From: Orobanche coerulescens
Taxonomy: Eukaryota > Streptophyta > Magnoliopsida > Lamiales > Orobanchaceae
Reading direction: 5' to 3'
DNA: 64,000 bases
Assembly (NCBI GenBank): GCA_033398695.1
Contig: CM065802.1
Coordinates: 169,689,965 to 169,753,964, forward strand
The position numbers were made by a program, and so were the translations under genes. Each line of letters starts with the position of its first letter. Within the stretch, counting starts at the first letter, position 1. The notes under the pieces were generated by a model. That model had not been told where the DNA came from. It saw nothing but the letters and a program-made list of their open reading frames with translations, and ran no database searches. Shown here piece by piece: positions 10,211-21,607 of the stretch.

Positions 10211-12400
10211 GTGATAATGTTATACGAGATTTAGTGGAATTGTAATAAGAGATTTCGGATGTTGATATGATTATTGAGATCTTCTTCATATGATGATAAC
10301 GGTATTGTTGCGATTCTTAAGGTTGTATGAATGGCATGACGAAGAAAATGGTAACATGGGGATATATACCTCGGATATGTTGTTCTGAATGGGATTTCGG
10401 ATATTTCGTGTTCCTGAAGAACTCTTGAATTATACGAGGTGATGAATTTTTTTAAGAAGTGGTGATGTTTTGAAAATGAATATGGAATATTCATATCTAT
10501 AGCTAAACTATGTGTTTGATATAATATTCGTATAGGAATGCGAATGTGATTATGAGTTTGATGAGACTATTATTCATCTCCGAATTTGGAAGCCCATACG
10601 TATGGAGCAAATGTTCAAGTTGAATGATTGGACTATTTGATAACCTTTTTAGTAGGATTATCTATTGTTTTGAACCAGTCGGATGATTCGAAATGATGGC
10701 GGTCAAAAGTAAATTTTAACGATGGATTTACGAGAAGGGAACCTTATCAATTCGTATTGAGAATTGAGTTTGGAACATTTAGACCCTTATTATTGGTCCT
10801 CATTTGTTGCTGATATGATCATCATATTTCGACTCGTATTGTGGACAGGATGCGTAAGTGTCTGAGTTGGATTGTTCAGACTGTGTTTAGTCAAGATATG
10901 GTGAAACGATTGAGTTGTGGTTTTGTGGTATTATTTTGGTCGTCATCGAACCTGTTGATTATTGATCCTTCGTTTTACAATAAGATATGATGTTTGATCG
11001 TGAATTATGACTGTTGTGTTGCGGTTAAGGTTGAAGGGTTCGTAGATTAACTTGGTCGAGACTGAGAAATTCGTAAGACGAAATCAACTGAATTGGTAAC
11101 AGTTCGTTGTATTGATATCGAGGCAGGTTTTATACTCGTACTAATCAATGAGACTAATGTTAGCGTGTAGGTGTACGAATGTGTGTTTCATTTCGAGACT
11201 TGGTCTACTTATGATTGTATTGATATCAGGGGATTGTTTGATACGACACCCGTCGACAAATCATGTCAAATATTATTGTTGTTCGTAAACGGCCGATTGA
11301 AGGCATTGATGTATTCGAATTTCACCTTCATTATCGATGGGATTTAAGTGTGCCGAGACATCCGTTGTACCGTTGTTATCGAGTTGCCGTTCTAAGGTAA
11401 CCGAAGTATTGAATTGGGACTGTCGAAGATAGTTCCCATCCGTCGAGTCGTTATCGATTGGTCGTTCGAAGACAATCGAGATATTGAATGGGGATCGCCG
11501 AGGATAGTGCCCATCTGTGAGTTATTATTGTCGTGTTGGCCAACTCAGGGCAGCACACTATTATTCTTATGAACTCGATAATTTTGTGATCGTTGAGGGT
11601 GGAGGATTTCCCGAATTGTGGTGTCGTGGTTATTGCCGTGTTAATCGGTCCTTAGGGAATTCTGATCCCAGGATGGTTGTTTTGAATATCGTTGGTCGTG
11701 TCGATCTTTCATTATTCGTGTGTCATCGTTCACTTGGTGAATTGTATGATCCGTATTGGATGTTTTATCCCTTGAGTTTTGTTGTCATGTTGTATCGTGG
11801 CATATCTGGAATCATGTCTGCGTGCCGATTGGTTATGTGTAGGATTTTTAGCCAGGCACTCGATGGTCATGCGTGGATGTTTCCGCATTGGACCGTGCAC
11901 ACGAGACGTAGTTCTTGAGGCTAATTAGGTACATTGTCACACGTATATTCTGGATTCCGTATACGGGGTGGACATGTGCACGGACACATTTCCGGATCGG
12001 GCATACTGTGATGTCCCTCTTGAGCTTTATTGTTTGATCGTTCGTAGTCCATGTTGTATTGGATATGTCCGACGATTTGCGACTGGTTGTTCATACGCCG
12101 AGGGGTATGTCCGACAGTCAGGTTGGTTTCTTTGAGATCTATTTTTGATGATTTATAGCTTTGGGCTGTTCGGTTTTCAGGCCATTGTGATGTATGGGTA
12201 TTTCCGTTGGAGCCTTCGGGCATTGTGAATTCGTATCTTTTTCGGCATTGGTTTGGTTTACCTTCGGGTAATGTATTGTTGTGTTCTATATTGATGACTC
12301 GCCGTTTGGGCGTGAGTATTCGGTTCTTGTGTATCTCGTTGAGTTTTTCCTGGCGGAATATTTCTTCTCCCTACCTGTTTTAAGTTTCGGGACGAAACTT
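10211..12400 (+). repeat. LTR-B middle modules inside LARD-A, non-coding
   Basis: 10211-10570 resembles LTR-B 5275-5720, and about 10930-12140 resembles 14920-16100, including GTGCACACGAGA, GGCTAATTAGGTAC and GTGCACGGACACATTT. In LTR-B these pieces are inside the LTR; here they follow an LTR/PBS junction. The last 250 bases, up to the GTTTCGGGACGAAAC signature at 12384, are element 3' UTR. No coding potential recognised. Confidence 0.65.
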
Positions 12401-12418
12401 CTTTTAAGGAGGGTAGAA
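12401..12418 (+). promoter_or_regulatory. LARD-A polypurine tract
   Basis: CTTTTAAGGAGGGTAGAA directly before the 3' LTR start at 12419. It primes plus-strand DNA synthesis. It is preceded by the GTTTCGGGACGAAAC signature also seen before the 3' LTRs of Gypsy-C and Gypsy-D. Confidence 0.85.
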
Positions 12419-14766
12419 TGTAATACCCGCACTTTTGATTCCCGGTAATTTTCTATTTTTGGCGGAAGTCCGTTTTGACAACTCGCTTGGGACCGTTTCG
12501 TCACCCTGAGAATGATTAATTCTACACTTTTTGACATTCGAGTTCGTTTCGGTATCGTTTTGTTGAGTTCCGTGCTTTTCAGCGACTTTCCCGTGCTTGA
12601 GTTCGATTCTTGCGAATCTCGTTCTAAACTGCTGTTTCGAGTTTCCCGTAAGTCCGTTTAACTTTGTTAGAAGAGTTGTGAACTTCGGTTTGGTTATTCG
12701 ATCGCGTATCGTGATTTTCGGGCGTTATGGGCTGTTTTGTAATTTACCCAAAGTTATGGGTATTCTATCTGTATTCGTTGTCTCGACTCTTTTCTCAGTC
12801 GCGTATGAGTAATTATTACATTACGCTTTCATTTCGGGTCATTGATGTTGTCCGCGAACTTTTCGTCGTGTTCGTTCCGTACGTTTTCGGAAATCGAGTC
12901 GTCGAGCCCTGGTGGTCGGGCACTGGCCGGGCGATTGCGGGGCCCAGCCAGGACGGCCGTAGGTTACGGCAGACGATGGTCGCAGCCGGCGAGCCTGGCG
13001 AGAACCGCGTAAGCGCACGCTTCTGGCCGGGCCTTCTGCCAGCGCTAGCTTCAGCGATGTAGCGCCTGTGTCGAGCTTGGCCAGTCTGTGCTCGGGCACA
13101 GCGGAGGATTACGAGGTTACGGACTCGGGTAGGATCGGCAGTAGCGCACGCGCTCTGCCGGTCGTTGCGCTGACCGGCCGGCGAGGGTAGCGTCTGGCTG
13201 TCGGCCGACTAGCGTCGTTACGGGATGAGCTAGCTAGTCCGGAGGCTCTTTGGACAAGTCGGCTAGCGCGCAAAGCTTCCGGCCGTAGCGCACGCTAGCG
13301 GGAGTCGGGCGGACAAGTCATGGTGGCGGGGTGGTCGGTGGTGCCGGGTCATGCGGGCCATGGCCGAGAGTGCTCGGCCGTCTTGGCGATAGCGCACGCT
13401 AGTCCGGAAGGCTAGCGCACGCTAGTTCCGGCCCGATATATATATACAGAACCAATGACTTTTGATCATTTTCATTTCATTTCTCTTCGGTCCGCGGCTG
13501 GGGTTTTGGAGGAGACGAAACCATGTTGTTGAACAACAAATCCATGAAGCTTCTGAGTTCATATCATGGATCGATCATCGTATAACATCCTTCGATCCAG
13601 CGAATCAAGGTTAGATCTCTAGAACCCTACTTTTAGGGAGATTTGGGGATTTTCGCGGTTTTGTCCGATTCATTCGGTTTTGCTGAGTAATTCATGATGA
13701 ATATGATTAATCTTGTTGGTACTCTTAGTTTCCCTACGGATTCATGGTATATCTCGTGATTTTTACGAAATCGAGAGGGTTTGGTTGTGGTCCGCCCTCG
13801 TTGTCGTTTTTATACGAATATACATGAATCGTAGGCGGGTTTCCGGGCGTATTCCAATTCCGTATTCGTTTAGAATCTGTTGTGATGGTATTCTTCGAAT
13901 CGTTAGGTTCGGTTTCGATGGTTCCTAGCATTCGTCGGTGACTTTCCATTCCATTCGTTGCGTCGTCGATTATTCAAGGCAAGTATATAATTACGATTGT
14001 ACGTTCTCGACTATGAAAGTAAGAAATATTGATGGTATGATATGAACGAACCGTTTATACGGCATTCATAGATATATTGTTGGCATGATATGAACGAGCC
14101 GTTTCTACGGCATTCATATATGAATTGATGGCATGATATGAACGAACCGTTTCTACGGCATTCATACATGTATTGACGGATGATATGAACGAACCGTTTC
14201 TACGGCATTCATATACGTCTTAATGTGGTACTATGAGATTTTAGTTATTCTGGAATACTAGTCTTGAATTGATGAATTGACGGATTACATTTACTTTATT
14301 ATCGAGGAGTATTGTGTTTCATACTGTTATACTTGCACTAGCTATTCGACGGCTAACCCCTTTATGGGGGAAATACGTTTTATGTATTTCAGGTTATAGG
14401 AGAGCGGACAGGCGGGTATCGGGTCGGCATGAAGATGATGGGCAAGTGTGATACTGTGTCTTGTCTCCGGTTATCGTTTTGGATTCCTCCATTCGGTGTT
14501 GTTGTACTGGAATAGATTTTAAATACTCGAACATTGTATTTCAGTTTCCTTGATGTTCCGGCTTGTGTTGCCGAGGTTTTGATTTGTACAGTGATGTATA
14601 TGGTTTCATTGATTATGGTTTTGAATACCATTTGTATCGTCTTTCTTTCCATTGTATGTAGACCTTCTCGGTCAAGTTTTATAGTTCCGCGTATGTTTAG
14701 CCTTGTGTGTCCCACGGCGGGGCTCACGGCGCTGTAATATACCCTGAATAACTTGGGGGTGTTACA
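12419..14766 (+). repeat. LARD-A 3' LTR
   Basis: 2348 bp, same layout as the 5' LTR. TATA box GATATATATATAC near 13437-13446; donor-like TCAAG|GTTAG at 13610; acceptor-like TATTTCAG|G at 14391-14392. Outside the GC-rich block (about 12905-13435) the two LTRs differ at few positions; inside it differences and indels are dense. Followed by the target duplication CATTT. Confidence 0.9.
14029..14217 (+). repeat. 47-bp tandem repeat, four copies (3' LTR)
   Basis: Same unit as 7546-7733, with AACGAACCG instead of AGCGAACCG in some copies. It shows that the repeat predates the insertion. Confidence 0.85.
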
Positions 14767-14771
14767 CATTT

Positions 14772-17333
14772 AACGTGCGCTAATTAGGCAGGCAGTGCAG
14801 TATTTTTGTGTTGTCATTATGAATTCGTGATGGTTTGATTTGGTTTGTTCAGACTGCGTTTATTCGAGGTTTTTGTTGAACTGTTGAGTTCGATTGGTTG
14901 GTTATGTCGGTTGTTGATTATTATCGGATGTGTTGTCATTTGATTATTGCAATAGGTTGAGATGATTGATCGTGGATTACGACCGTTGTGATCCGGTTAA
15001 GGCTGAGGAGTTCGTAGTTTGCTTTTGATCGGGGCTGAGGAGCTCGTAGACAAAGGCAATGGGTTCGGTAATAGCTTTGTGGTATCGGTATCGAGGCAAG
15101 TTTGTACTTGTTCAGTTATAATATTTAATGAATAATTTCGCTTTCATTTCATTTATAATTCATATAACAATGATATTATAAATATAAATTGTCGGGATGA
15201 TGGTTTGTATATTGTGCTTTGGTTTGGGTTAAATCATAATGTATATGGTTTAAACGTGTTGGTGAATACGGAGATGTGAGTTGTATTTGGCCAGTGATAT
15301 GGAATATCGGATATCGAGGATAGTTATCGTGTCGATATTGATGTCGGGATGGTGGTTTGTTGGTATAAATGGACTATACCTATTTCGGGATTATTCGTAT
15401 AACTGTGTATTCGTTCAGGGATGTTGGTTCGTGGAAAGGATATTGTCTTCGGCTTTGAGGTAATTTATGTATTGTTCAGTTATGAGATAATTATCATGTT
15501 GAGTTGTTGTATATGTGGTACGATGATGTTTTGTATATTGGGATTCGTATTGATTATTTCGTTGAGGGATGATGATCCCAGGGCTGACTATATTGAGATC
15601 GTTGATTGTGTTGATCATTTGTCGGGGATGATGATCCCAGGATTGTTGTTTTGGATATTGATTAGTCATGTCGACTTTTCTTTGTCAGTTTGTCATTGTT
15701 CACTTCGGTGAGTCTTTTGATCCTTATTGGATATGTGATTGTTCGAGTTTTAGTGTCATGTTGCATCATGACATATCTGGAGTCATATCTGCGTGTCGAT
15801 TGGTTATTGTGTAGGATTTTTAGCCGAGCACATGATGGTTATGCGTGGATGTTTCCGCATTGAACCGTGCACACGAGATGTAGTTCGTGAGGCTAATTAG
15901 GTACATGTTCCACGTATATCCTGGATTCCGTATACGGGGTGGACATGTGCACGGACACATTTTCGGATCGGGCGTATTGTGACGTCCATCTTTTGAGCTA
16001 TATTGTTGGGTCGTCCATAGTCCATGTATGATTGGATATGTTCGACGGTTTGTGACTCGTTGTTCATACGCCCGAGGGGTATGTTCGACAGTTAGAGTTA
16101 TTTCTTTGAGATCCATTATTGTTGATCATTTGGAGTCTACCTCGTTGAGGGTATTCTCGGTTATTGTTGATCATTTGTTGATCATGTTTGGAGTTTAACA
16201 CGTTGAGGGTATTCTCGGTTATTGTTGATCATTTGTTGATCGCGTTGGGAGTTTACCATGTTGAGGGTACTCTCAGTTATCGTTGATCCTTTATTGGTCG
16301 TATTGGAGTTATCATGTCGATGATATTCTCAGCGATGTATTGGTTGATCATTGTTATTGATCGTATGAGTATTCGAACTATACGTTGATGTTTCGGGATT
16401 TGTTATCATTGTCTTGTGTATTATGGTCTACAGATATGTTGTGTATTACTGGTTTATCCAGGTTAAGATTTGATTGTGTAATCCGACGGACAAGATTTGG
16501 CACAGATTGGATTATTTCCGCACTTATGAGTTATGAGGATGATTTGAGGAGACTTGGTATTGTTTGAATACACTACAGATAATTGTTGTTGAGTTCATTT
16601 CGTCATTTGAGAATGCGAAATGTGAATTATTGTAAGCATTGATTTGTTAGGGATTGCTATGGATTGGTAAGGTAATAACGGTAAGATTACATTGGTAGTA
16701 TTCTTACTTCGTTATTACATTGGTATGTAATTATATATGATGATGTGATCGATATCATTGTTGAGTATTGTGGCTGACCCCGTCGTGGGCTTTATTTTTA
16801 GGTACTCGGAGATCGAGCTAGTAGCGGTCGTGAAGTGGTGAGCTTCCCGGGTGATACTGGCTGTGGTATTTATTTGAGTATCGAGTATTCTTTTCTGGTT
16901 GTATTTCCGCTGCAAATGTGTATTTTGAACTGTATTTTTATCCGCTGCGTGTGTATTTTTAAATGGCTTTCGGTACCTTTACCAACTCGTGTGTACTTTC
17001 AAAATGGCCTTTTGGCATTTTGCGAACTTGGGTTATTTCGTCAAACCCTTTTTCCTAACTATTTTATCGGTACGTTTAAGCTACCACTTAACATATATTT
17101 TGAACTGTCGAGAATTGGCACTTCGCCTTGTATTTTTTTTAAATGGTATTTTATGACGGTATTTGAGAACTATATTTTTGAAAATATTTGAGTATTTATA
17201 ATATTACCGTCATCGGCCTTTTTGGCGTCTTTAAACGTTTTTGAAATTGTTTTGAAATGTTTTTAGCCCGGTGGGTTCCGGCGCGGGACCCACGGCGCTG
17301 TAATTTCCTGGATGGTTTTGGGGGTGTTATACA
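14772..17333 (+). repeat. LTR-B, right part
   Basis: Continues LTR-B after LARD-A. The first bases (AACGTGCGCTAA) complete a palindrome motif cut by the insertion. It includes the shared module (about 15770-16100), a 58-bp tandem repeat (16121-16333), the motif TGACCCCgtcgtGGGC followed by acceptor-like TTATTTTTAG|G at 16800, and the conserved 3' end (CACGGCGCTGTAAT near 17291, GGGGTGTTATACA). It ends at 17333 with no primer site after it. Confidence 0.7.
16121..16333 (+). repeat. 58-bp tandem repeat, about 3.5 copies
   Basis: Unit: GTTGATCATTTGTTGATC, then TTGGAGTTTA, then GTTGAGGGTATTCTCGGTTA. The first copy is short by 13 bases and the last is diverged. It is inside LTR-B and not present in the same form in the LARD-A internal copy. 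Confidence 0.8.
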
Positions 17334-18747
17334 TAGTAGCAGGCAGGTGACTCGCTCCCGCGGGTCACCCTCGGCCAGCCCCCTTTTTCGGGCTCGGTTT
17401 GGAGACTGGGCCATTCCGACTTGTCCGGGACTTCGTTTAGTCACTGTATTACGTTGTAATATTTTTCCAAATTTTAAATTGGATTTAATTTGATTAAAAT
17501 ATATATTTGGAATATTATTTTAAATGGAAAAGATATTAAACGAAATACTATTTTTGGTCAGATTACTTCGAATGAATTGGAATGACGATTATTAGTATTA
17601 ATTGGATTAATACCATTAAAATTGAATAGATTGATTTTTATATTGATTAGATTAATATGTTAATTGATTATTTAATTTTAGTGCCATATATTAATTGGAC
17701 TAATATTATAGAAATTGAGTAGATTAATTGGATTAATATATTAAAATTAATTGTTTAGTTTCATTGCCGTTACATGTTGTGTGGAATCCTTATGTGATGG
17801 TGATATAGCTCGTGGACTTAGTTTTGATTTGTTCGATTCGATTGGGTTGTAAAGGCCGTTTTGAGCCTATTTATTTTTACTAGAAAATTTGTATAATAGG
17901 ATGCATTTTCAATGATATAATTATTTATTTGGCTATGATGAAGACCGAATACAACCAATCGAGAAGATGAAGAATCGAAGACTAATTTTATTTTCTTTAT
18001 TGGGTCATTCGCTTGGACCAGTACTTAGAAAAAAGTCCATGAGCTATATGTTGGTAGTAACTAGGTTGCTATTTACTGTTTTTCATTTTGAATGATTAAC
18101 AAACACAAATGCACTTATAAATGAATTAATGTGCAAAGTGTAACATTAATCGCGAAATTCTCCCGACAACAAAAAGACTAAGTTTGAAAAAGGTTAGGAG
18201 GTTTCCTACCCTCCATTAAACTCATAGAAAATTGATACCCGATCCGGTGTGCTTTGCTTCCGAGTTATCGGGATAGTACATTTGGTAGAGATTGAAAAAT
18301 TCTTGAGTGCATTAGATGCCTTCGGTAGGTGATAAGCTTCGCCCCTAGAAACCTGATAGGTTGTCGGGCGAGATTCAATAGTAAGACTGATAAACCTTGA
18401 TGGTCAACAACTTAGATAGTCTGGATTGCCAAGAACCTGATAGGTTGAGGGCATGAAGACTAGGGGTAAAAGAAGATCGAATCAACTGTTGGATGGGTTG
18501 GTGTTGGACTGTCATGAAGACAGGTTGTGTTTGTTAAAATTTGTAAATAACTCGATCACCACTAAGAAGTCGATCTTACCATGACTTCCGGGTTATAACA
18601 TGTGAGTGTGTAATTCCGATAAAATTAGTGGGAGCCGATATAAGAATTATACAAGCCCTTAAATTCTATACTCGGCCATAATTAAACAAGTCACTGATTC
18701 AATCTTATGTAAATCAATGCAGATAAACGAAACAATATCTCTCTAAA
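17334..18747. other. AT-rich spacer and probable copia leader
   Basis: 17334-17450 is GC-rich without similarity I recognise. 17450-17800 is very AT-rich with repeated ATTAATTGGATTAAT-like words. From about 18160 the text reads like an untranslated leader running into the Copia-H start codon. I found no TGGTATCAGAGC primer site and cannot place an LTR boundary. Confidence 0.4.
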
Positions 18748-20593
18748 ATGGCAAAGAACCCACTTGCAATACTACTTGAAAAGAATCTCCTAACTGGCCC
18801 CAACTTCATTGACTGGTTGCGGAATCTGATGATTGTACTCAGCATGGAGTCTTTTGGGATACGTCTTGGAGGCAGACATTCCACCGACTCCAGTCTGGAC
18901 TAGGGGTAATCAGGAAGAGATTGACGTCCATGAAAAATGGGTCAAGGATGACGTGCTGGTCCGTGGCTTTATAATGGGCTCAATGACTAATGAGATGCAG
19001 AGAGCGCACGAGAAAATGACTTCTGCTAGGCAGATTCTCGCACACTTGACCGAGCTTTATGAAGAGCACAGTAAGACTGCTAGATATGAGATATCAAAGT
19101 AGTTATTTAGTGCTAGGATGAAGGAAGGGGAGAAAGTGGGAGACCGCATCCTCAAGATGATCTCTATGATTGAGAGGCTCGAGGTGCTCAACTTTCATAT
19201 GGATTTATCCCTTCAGATTGATCTCATCCTTCAATCTCTGCCTGACTCCTTCATGCAGTTTGTAATGAATTTCAACTGTAATGAGATTTCATGCACATTA
19301 GCTGGGCTAATGAATAAATTGGTGACGACATAGTCTAACATGAAGACTAAACCGAGGGAGGCTGCTCTTTTGATTTCTTCTGGGATTCGGAGGTCCAAAA
19401 ACAAGAAGAAAAAGACATACGAGCAGTAGAAACCCAAGAAAGGGGTGCAGAAAGGCAAGGGCAAGGCCCAAAAGGTTCGGAGGGTAGGCAGCCCAAAACC
19501 TACGGACAAATGTCTTGAATGCGGTGAGCTGGGCCACTGGCGTAGGACTTGTGCCAAGATCAATGGCGCATTAGGTATGGAACTTTTTGTTTTTGAAACC
19601 AATTGTTCTGCTACTATATATTCTGCTTCATGGATTCTGGATTAAGGTGCTACTTCTCATATTTGTACTATGAATCAGGATCTTGAACGTAGTAGGCAGC
19701 TTGAAGCTAGGAAAGTGATGATCACTGTCAGAAGTGGACAAAGTGTCAAGGCAACCGATATTGGATCACTCCTACTGGGTTTAGAATTTGTTTTTATTTT
19801 GACATTAGATGAAGTACTGGTTTTGCCCAAGGGGCATAAAAACATTGTATCTATTCCAGTCTTGGACCGTAAAGGATTTACTTTCTTCATTGGCAATGGT
19901 AGTTGTAAAATTTATTTTTGAAATAAATTGGTTAGCACAGCTACGTTGTTGAATGGTTTATATCATCTGAAATTACAAAATAAATCAGTAGTGAAGACTA
20001 TAACTAAAAAACGTGGCAGGCAAGATACTAATCAAGCTCTTAAGTGGCACCTTAGACTTGGTCTCGTTGGTCAGACCAAGGTTCACAAAATGGAGAAAGA
20101 TGGACTTTTAAGTCCATTAACCCTATCCAACTTGTGAATCCTGCCTTCACAGGGACATTTGAAAAGGGTGCTGAAAAACTTGGGTTGGTACATACCGACG
20201 TTTGTGGTGCTTTAGCAACAGCCCGAGATGGATATCAAAATTTCATAACATTCACAGATGATCATACTAGGTATGGTATTGTGTACTTAATGACACGTAA
20301 ATACGAAGCCTTTACTAAATTCAAGGAATTTAAGGCCCTAGTTGAAAAATAGATTGGATGTCATATCAAGGCACTTCGGTCAGACCGAGGTGGCGAGTAT
20401 ATGAGCACCGAGTTTGATGAGTTCCTTAAGGAACATGGAATAGTTTCACAATTCACGCCGCCAGGAACCCCACAGTTAAATGGTGTTTCAGAAAGGAGAA
20501 ATCGGACTTTGTTGGACATGGTCCGCTCCATGTTGAATTACACTGATTTACCAATTTACCTGTGGGGGTACGCCTTACTTACTGCTAGGGCTG
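18748..20593 (+). pseudogene. Copia-H gag-protease-integrase, broken
   Basis: A Ty1/copia polyprotein remnant. The start at 18748 gives an N-terminus with LTGPNFIDWLRNL, then a UBN2-type gag domain (LILQSLPDSFMQFVMNFN near 19225), a zinc knuckle CLECGELGHWRRTC (19510-19551), a protease remnant around 'WILD*GATSHICT' (the usual active-site D-S/T-G has become a stop plus GA), a GAG-pre-integrase HLRLGLVGQTKVHKME, and an integrase core with DVCGALATARDG, FTDDHTRYG, SDRGGEY and QLNGVSERRNRTL. At least one frameshift and seven stops interrupt it. Reverse transcriptase is absent: the sequence ends in integrase at about 20590, where unrelated DNA begins. Confidence 0.85.
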
Positions 20594-21298
20594 TTATCAG
20601 ACCAGTTCGGACTGGTTTTCTCCAGATCCAGATCTGGTCCGATAGGTTAATGGGTAGGTCCAGTCCGGACTGATAAGGGTTCAGGTTTAAATTTCAGACC
20701 CGGAACCGGTCCGAAATATACCGGGTTGAAAACCAGTCCGAAACCAGAAACCATGCCCAAATAACCGGAACCCGAAACCGAAAGAAAAAAATCATTTACT
20801 TTAACCCAGAAACCAGAAACCGAAACCAGTTGGTTCGGTTTCGGGTTTAAACCCGAACCCAAACATAATCATCAACTAACTCTTTGAGACAAGATAGATT
20901 ATTTTATAGAGGAAAGGAAATTGGATGTTTCCTTACATTGGCGATGTGGGATGCATATCCCTCATATGAAAGCTTAAGATGAGGGATGGGAAGGCTTAAA
21001 TTGAAGATGAGTTGGCTGAGGTTTTATCAAGTAGTCGATGTGGAATGGATCTTTACTAGGAAAATGAAGGAGCAGCAGAAAAATAAATCACATAAATGGG
21101 GTTACAGGATTCGAACTCCAGACCTTCTGTTCAAAGGTTTAGCGTCTTAACCACTTGACCAGCATGCTATTTGTGTTTAAAACACGCAAAAGGTATTAAT
21201 AATATATGTATAAAATATATAAATTATAAAATACATATAAACTTTTTTATAATTTATTACAGGGTTTTTTTCGATTTTATCGGTCCGGGTCTTATCAG
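20594..21298. mobile_element. Small non-coding insert, perhaps hAT-like
   Basis: About 690 bp bounded by TTATCAG on both sides (20594-20600, 21292-21298), which may be a target duplication. Its left part is made of short degenerate repeats such as ACCGGTCCG, CCCGAAACCG and GGTTCGGTTTCGGG, the subterminal style of plant hAT derivatives. The terminal repeats are weak (ACCAGTTCGGAC against GACCCGGACCGA). It contains a tRNA-like sequence (see next). The flanks do not rejoin a coding frame, so the limits are uncertain. Confidence 0.35.
21107..21161 (-). other. tRNA-like A-box/B-box pair (SINE head or tRNA relic)
   Basis: In the minus sense, TGGTCAAGTGG (21151-21161) fits a Pol III A box and GGAGTTCGAATCC (21107-21119) fits a B box, at normal tRNA spacing. 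The T stem does not pair well, so this is not a functional tRNA. It could be a tRNA-derived SINE head or a decayed tRNA copy. Confidence 0.4.
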
Positions 21299-21329
21299 TT
21301 TCGGTTCAATGTTTAGAACTTGAATCCAA

Positions 21330-21607
21330 ACTCGTTAGTTTCGCGCGCTAATGAAGAATACGTAGCGTGCGCTACTCATCACACACAGCCAGCTACAAAG
21401 GTGACAATGATAAGATGCTCGGTCCGATTCTCCAACCAAGTAGAATGACGAATAACAATTTATACACGATACAAATTACTCTGAACGGTGAATACAATGA
21501 ATGAATATGAACGATGAATGATCATTAATGAGTGAATAATTACTGAGTGACTATTACTGGACGATAATTACTGAATTATAATGACTGAATTACAACCGGG
21601 TATTACA
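21330..21607 (-). repeat. Fragment of a Gypsy-1-type LTR start
   Basis: In sense (right to left) it begins TGTAATACCCGGTTGTAATTC, nearly the same as the Gypsy-1 LTR start at 5032, and continues with similar CAGTAATTATC-type sequence. It then diverges, carrying TAGCGCACGCTA (near 21363) instead of the GCACGAGC array. It is truncated after about 275 bp and abuts Copia-G gag at 21607. Confidence 0.6.

Larger units (their letters stand above)
5916..14766 (+). mobile_element. LARD-A: complete non-coding LTR element
   Basis: Two near-identical LTRs (5916-8277 and 12419-14766) flank a 4.14 kb internal region. Both LTRs start TGTAATACCCG and end GGGGGTGTTACA. A perfect primer site (8283-8294) and a polypurine tract (12401-12418) are present. 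The five bases CATTT at 5911-5915 recur at 14767-14771 as the target duplication, so the insertion is structurally complete. No gag, protease, reverse transcriptase or integrase similarity is visible in any frame of the internal region. It must have moved with proteins supplied by a related gypsy element, fitting a large retrotransposon derivative (LARD). Confidence 0.9.

Noticed and set aside
11517..11918. 133-codon frame in LARD-A
   Set aside because: Overlaps the LTR-B-like module that is non-coding in the homologous copy at 15500-15900, where the frame is broken.
16835..17191. 118-codon hydrophobic frame
   Set aside because: Lies in the LTR-B 3' end, a T-rich non-coding stretch shared with other LTRs.
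21100..21170. Functional tRNA gene
   Set aside because: A and B boxes fit but the T stem and acceptor stem do not pair.
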